A DNA stretch of 6,009 bases from CAZEZY01 sp964516635 (lineage in GTDB: Bacteria; Pseudomonadota; Gammaproteobacteria; Burkholderiales; Burkholderiaceae_C), in NCBI GenBank assembly GCA_964516635.1, contig CAZEZY010000139.1, positions 1 through 6,009 on the forward strand, written 5' to 3'. The position numbers were made by a program, and so were the translations under genes. The notes under the pieces are model-generated. The model saw only the letters and a list, made by a program, of their open reading frames with translations, made no database searches and was not told where the DNA came from. Position 1 is the first letter of the stretch; each line of letters starts with the position of its first letter. Shown piece after piece: positions 5,733 through 6,009 of the stretch.

Positions 5733-6009
5733 ATGACCCGTCCGATCCGATCCCAGTACGAAGACTTCATGCGCCATGTGTACACGCACGGCGTGGCCAA
5801 GGGCGACCGGACCGGCACCGGCACGCGCAGCGTGTTTGGCCACCAGATGCGGTTTGACCTCAGCGAGGGCTTCCCGCTGGTCACCACCAAGAAGGTCTTC
5901 CTGAAAGCCATCATCATCGAACTGCTGTGGTTCTTGCGCGGCGACCGCAACGTCAAGTGGCTGCAGGAACGCGGCTGCACCATCTGGGACGAGTGGGCAC
6001 GCGAAGACG
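5733..6009 (+). CDS. thyA: thymidylate synthase, N-terminal 92 residues (gene continues beyond window)
   Basis: This is the start of the folate-dependent thymidylate synthase, which methylates dUMP to dTMP with methylenetetrahydrofolate in the cytoplasm. The translated part matches the ThyA N-terminus closely: GDRTGTGTRSVFGHQMRF (24-41) with phosphate-binding Arg26 (E. coli Arg21), GFPLVTTKK (46-54), and IIELLWFLRGDRN (61-73) with Glu63 equivalent to the E. coli active-site Glu58. GCTIWDEWA (81-89) carries the two conserved tryptophans. The active-site cysteine lies beyond the right edge. The ATG at 5733 is the natural start by comparison with E. coli ThyA. It follows the flavoenzyme stop by 7 bases with no strong ribosome binding site, which suggests read-through transcription from the upstream genes. 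The frame is open to base 6009 with no stop. Confidence 0.96.
   Translation, partial: MTRPIRSQYEDFMRHVYTHGVAKGDRTGTGTRSVFGHQMRFDLSEGFPLVTTKKVFLKAIIIELLWFLRGDRNVKWLQERGCTIWDEWARED

Noticed and set aside
1..6009. Mobile element, phage, CRISPR or defence-type island
   Set aside because: I saw no transposase, integrase, repeat array, terminal inverted repeats or tRNA junction. Composition looks even across the window and all genes read as intact chromosomal families.

Overview
The window is a GC-rich, densely coded piece of a bacterial chromosome. Codon use is strongly biased to G/C in third positions, and the gene content and order look betaproteobacterial, most likely Comamonadaceae (Hydrogenophaga/Acidovorax-like). 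The taxon is an inference from protein resemblance and gene order; no marker RNA is present. I see no tRNA, rRNA, CRISPR, insertion sequence, prophage or long repeat, and no gene-free stretch longer than about 50 bases.

Left block (1-2522, plus strand): the 3' end of an O-acetylhomoserine sulfhydrylase (metY-type) gene, an alpha/beta hydrolase, and a cytochrome P450. They are separated by 2 and 4 bases and are almost certainly co-transcribed from a promoter left of the window. The first gene serves methionine/homocysteine synthesis. The hydrolase and P450 look like a small catabolic or modifying pair of unknown substrate, with no ferredoxin or reductase gene in view.

Middle (2545-3807, minus strand): a YihY/BrkB-family inner-membrane protein with a long cytoplasmic tail, convergent with the P450. 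A 22-base gap separates the two stop codons, and an imperfect hairpin overlaps it. On its other side the gene is divergent from the right block, with about 49 bases between the chosen starts.

Right block (3857-6009, plus strand): a four-helix DUF2069 membrane protein, a complete FAD-linked D-2-hydroxyacid dehydrogenase-type oxidoreductase (GlcD/D2HGDH family), and the 5' part of thymidylate synthase (thyA). Gaps are 3 and 7 bases, so this too looks like an operon, and it runs off the right edge.

I found no convincing new system. The points most worth a second look are the P450-hydrolase pair attached to a sulfur amino acid gene, the P450's altered segment after its ExxR motif, the winged-helix-like tail on the YihY protein, and the tight divergent start region with overlapping possible start codons.
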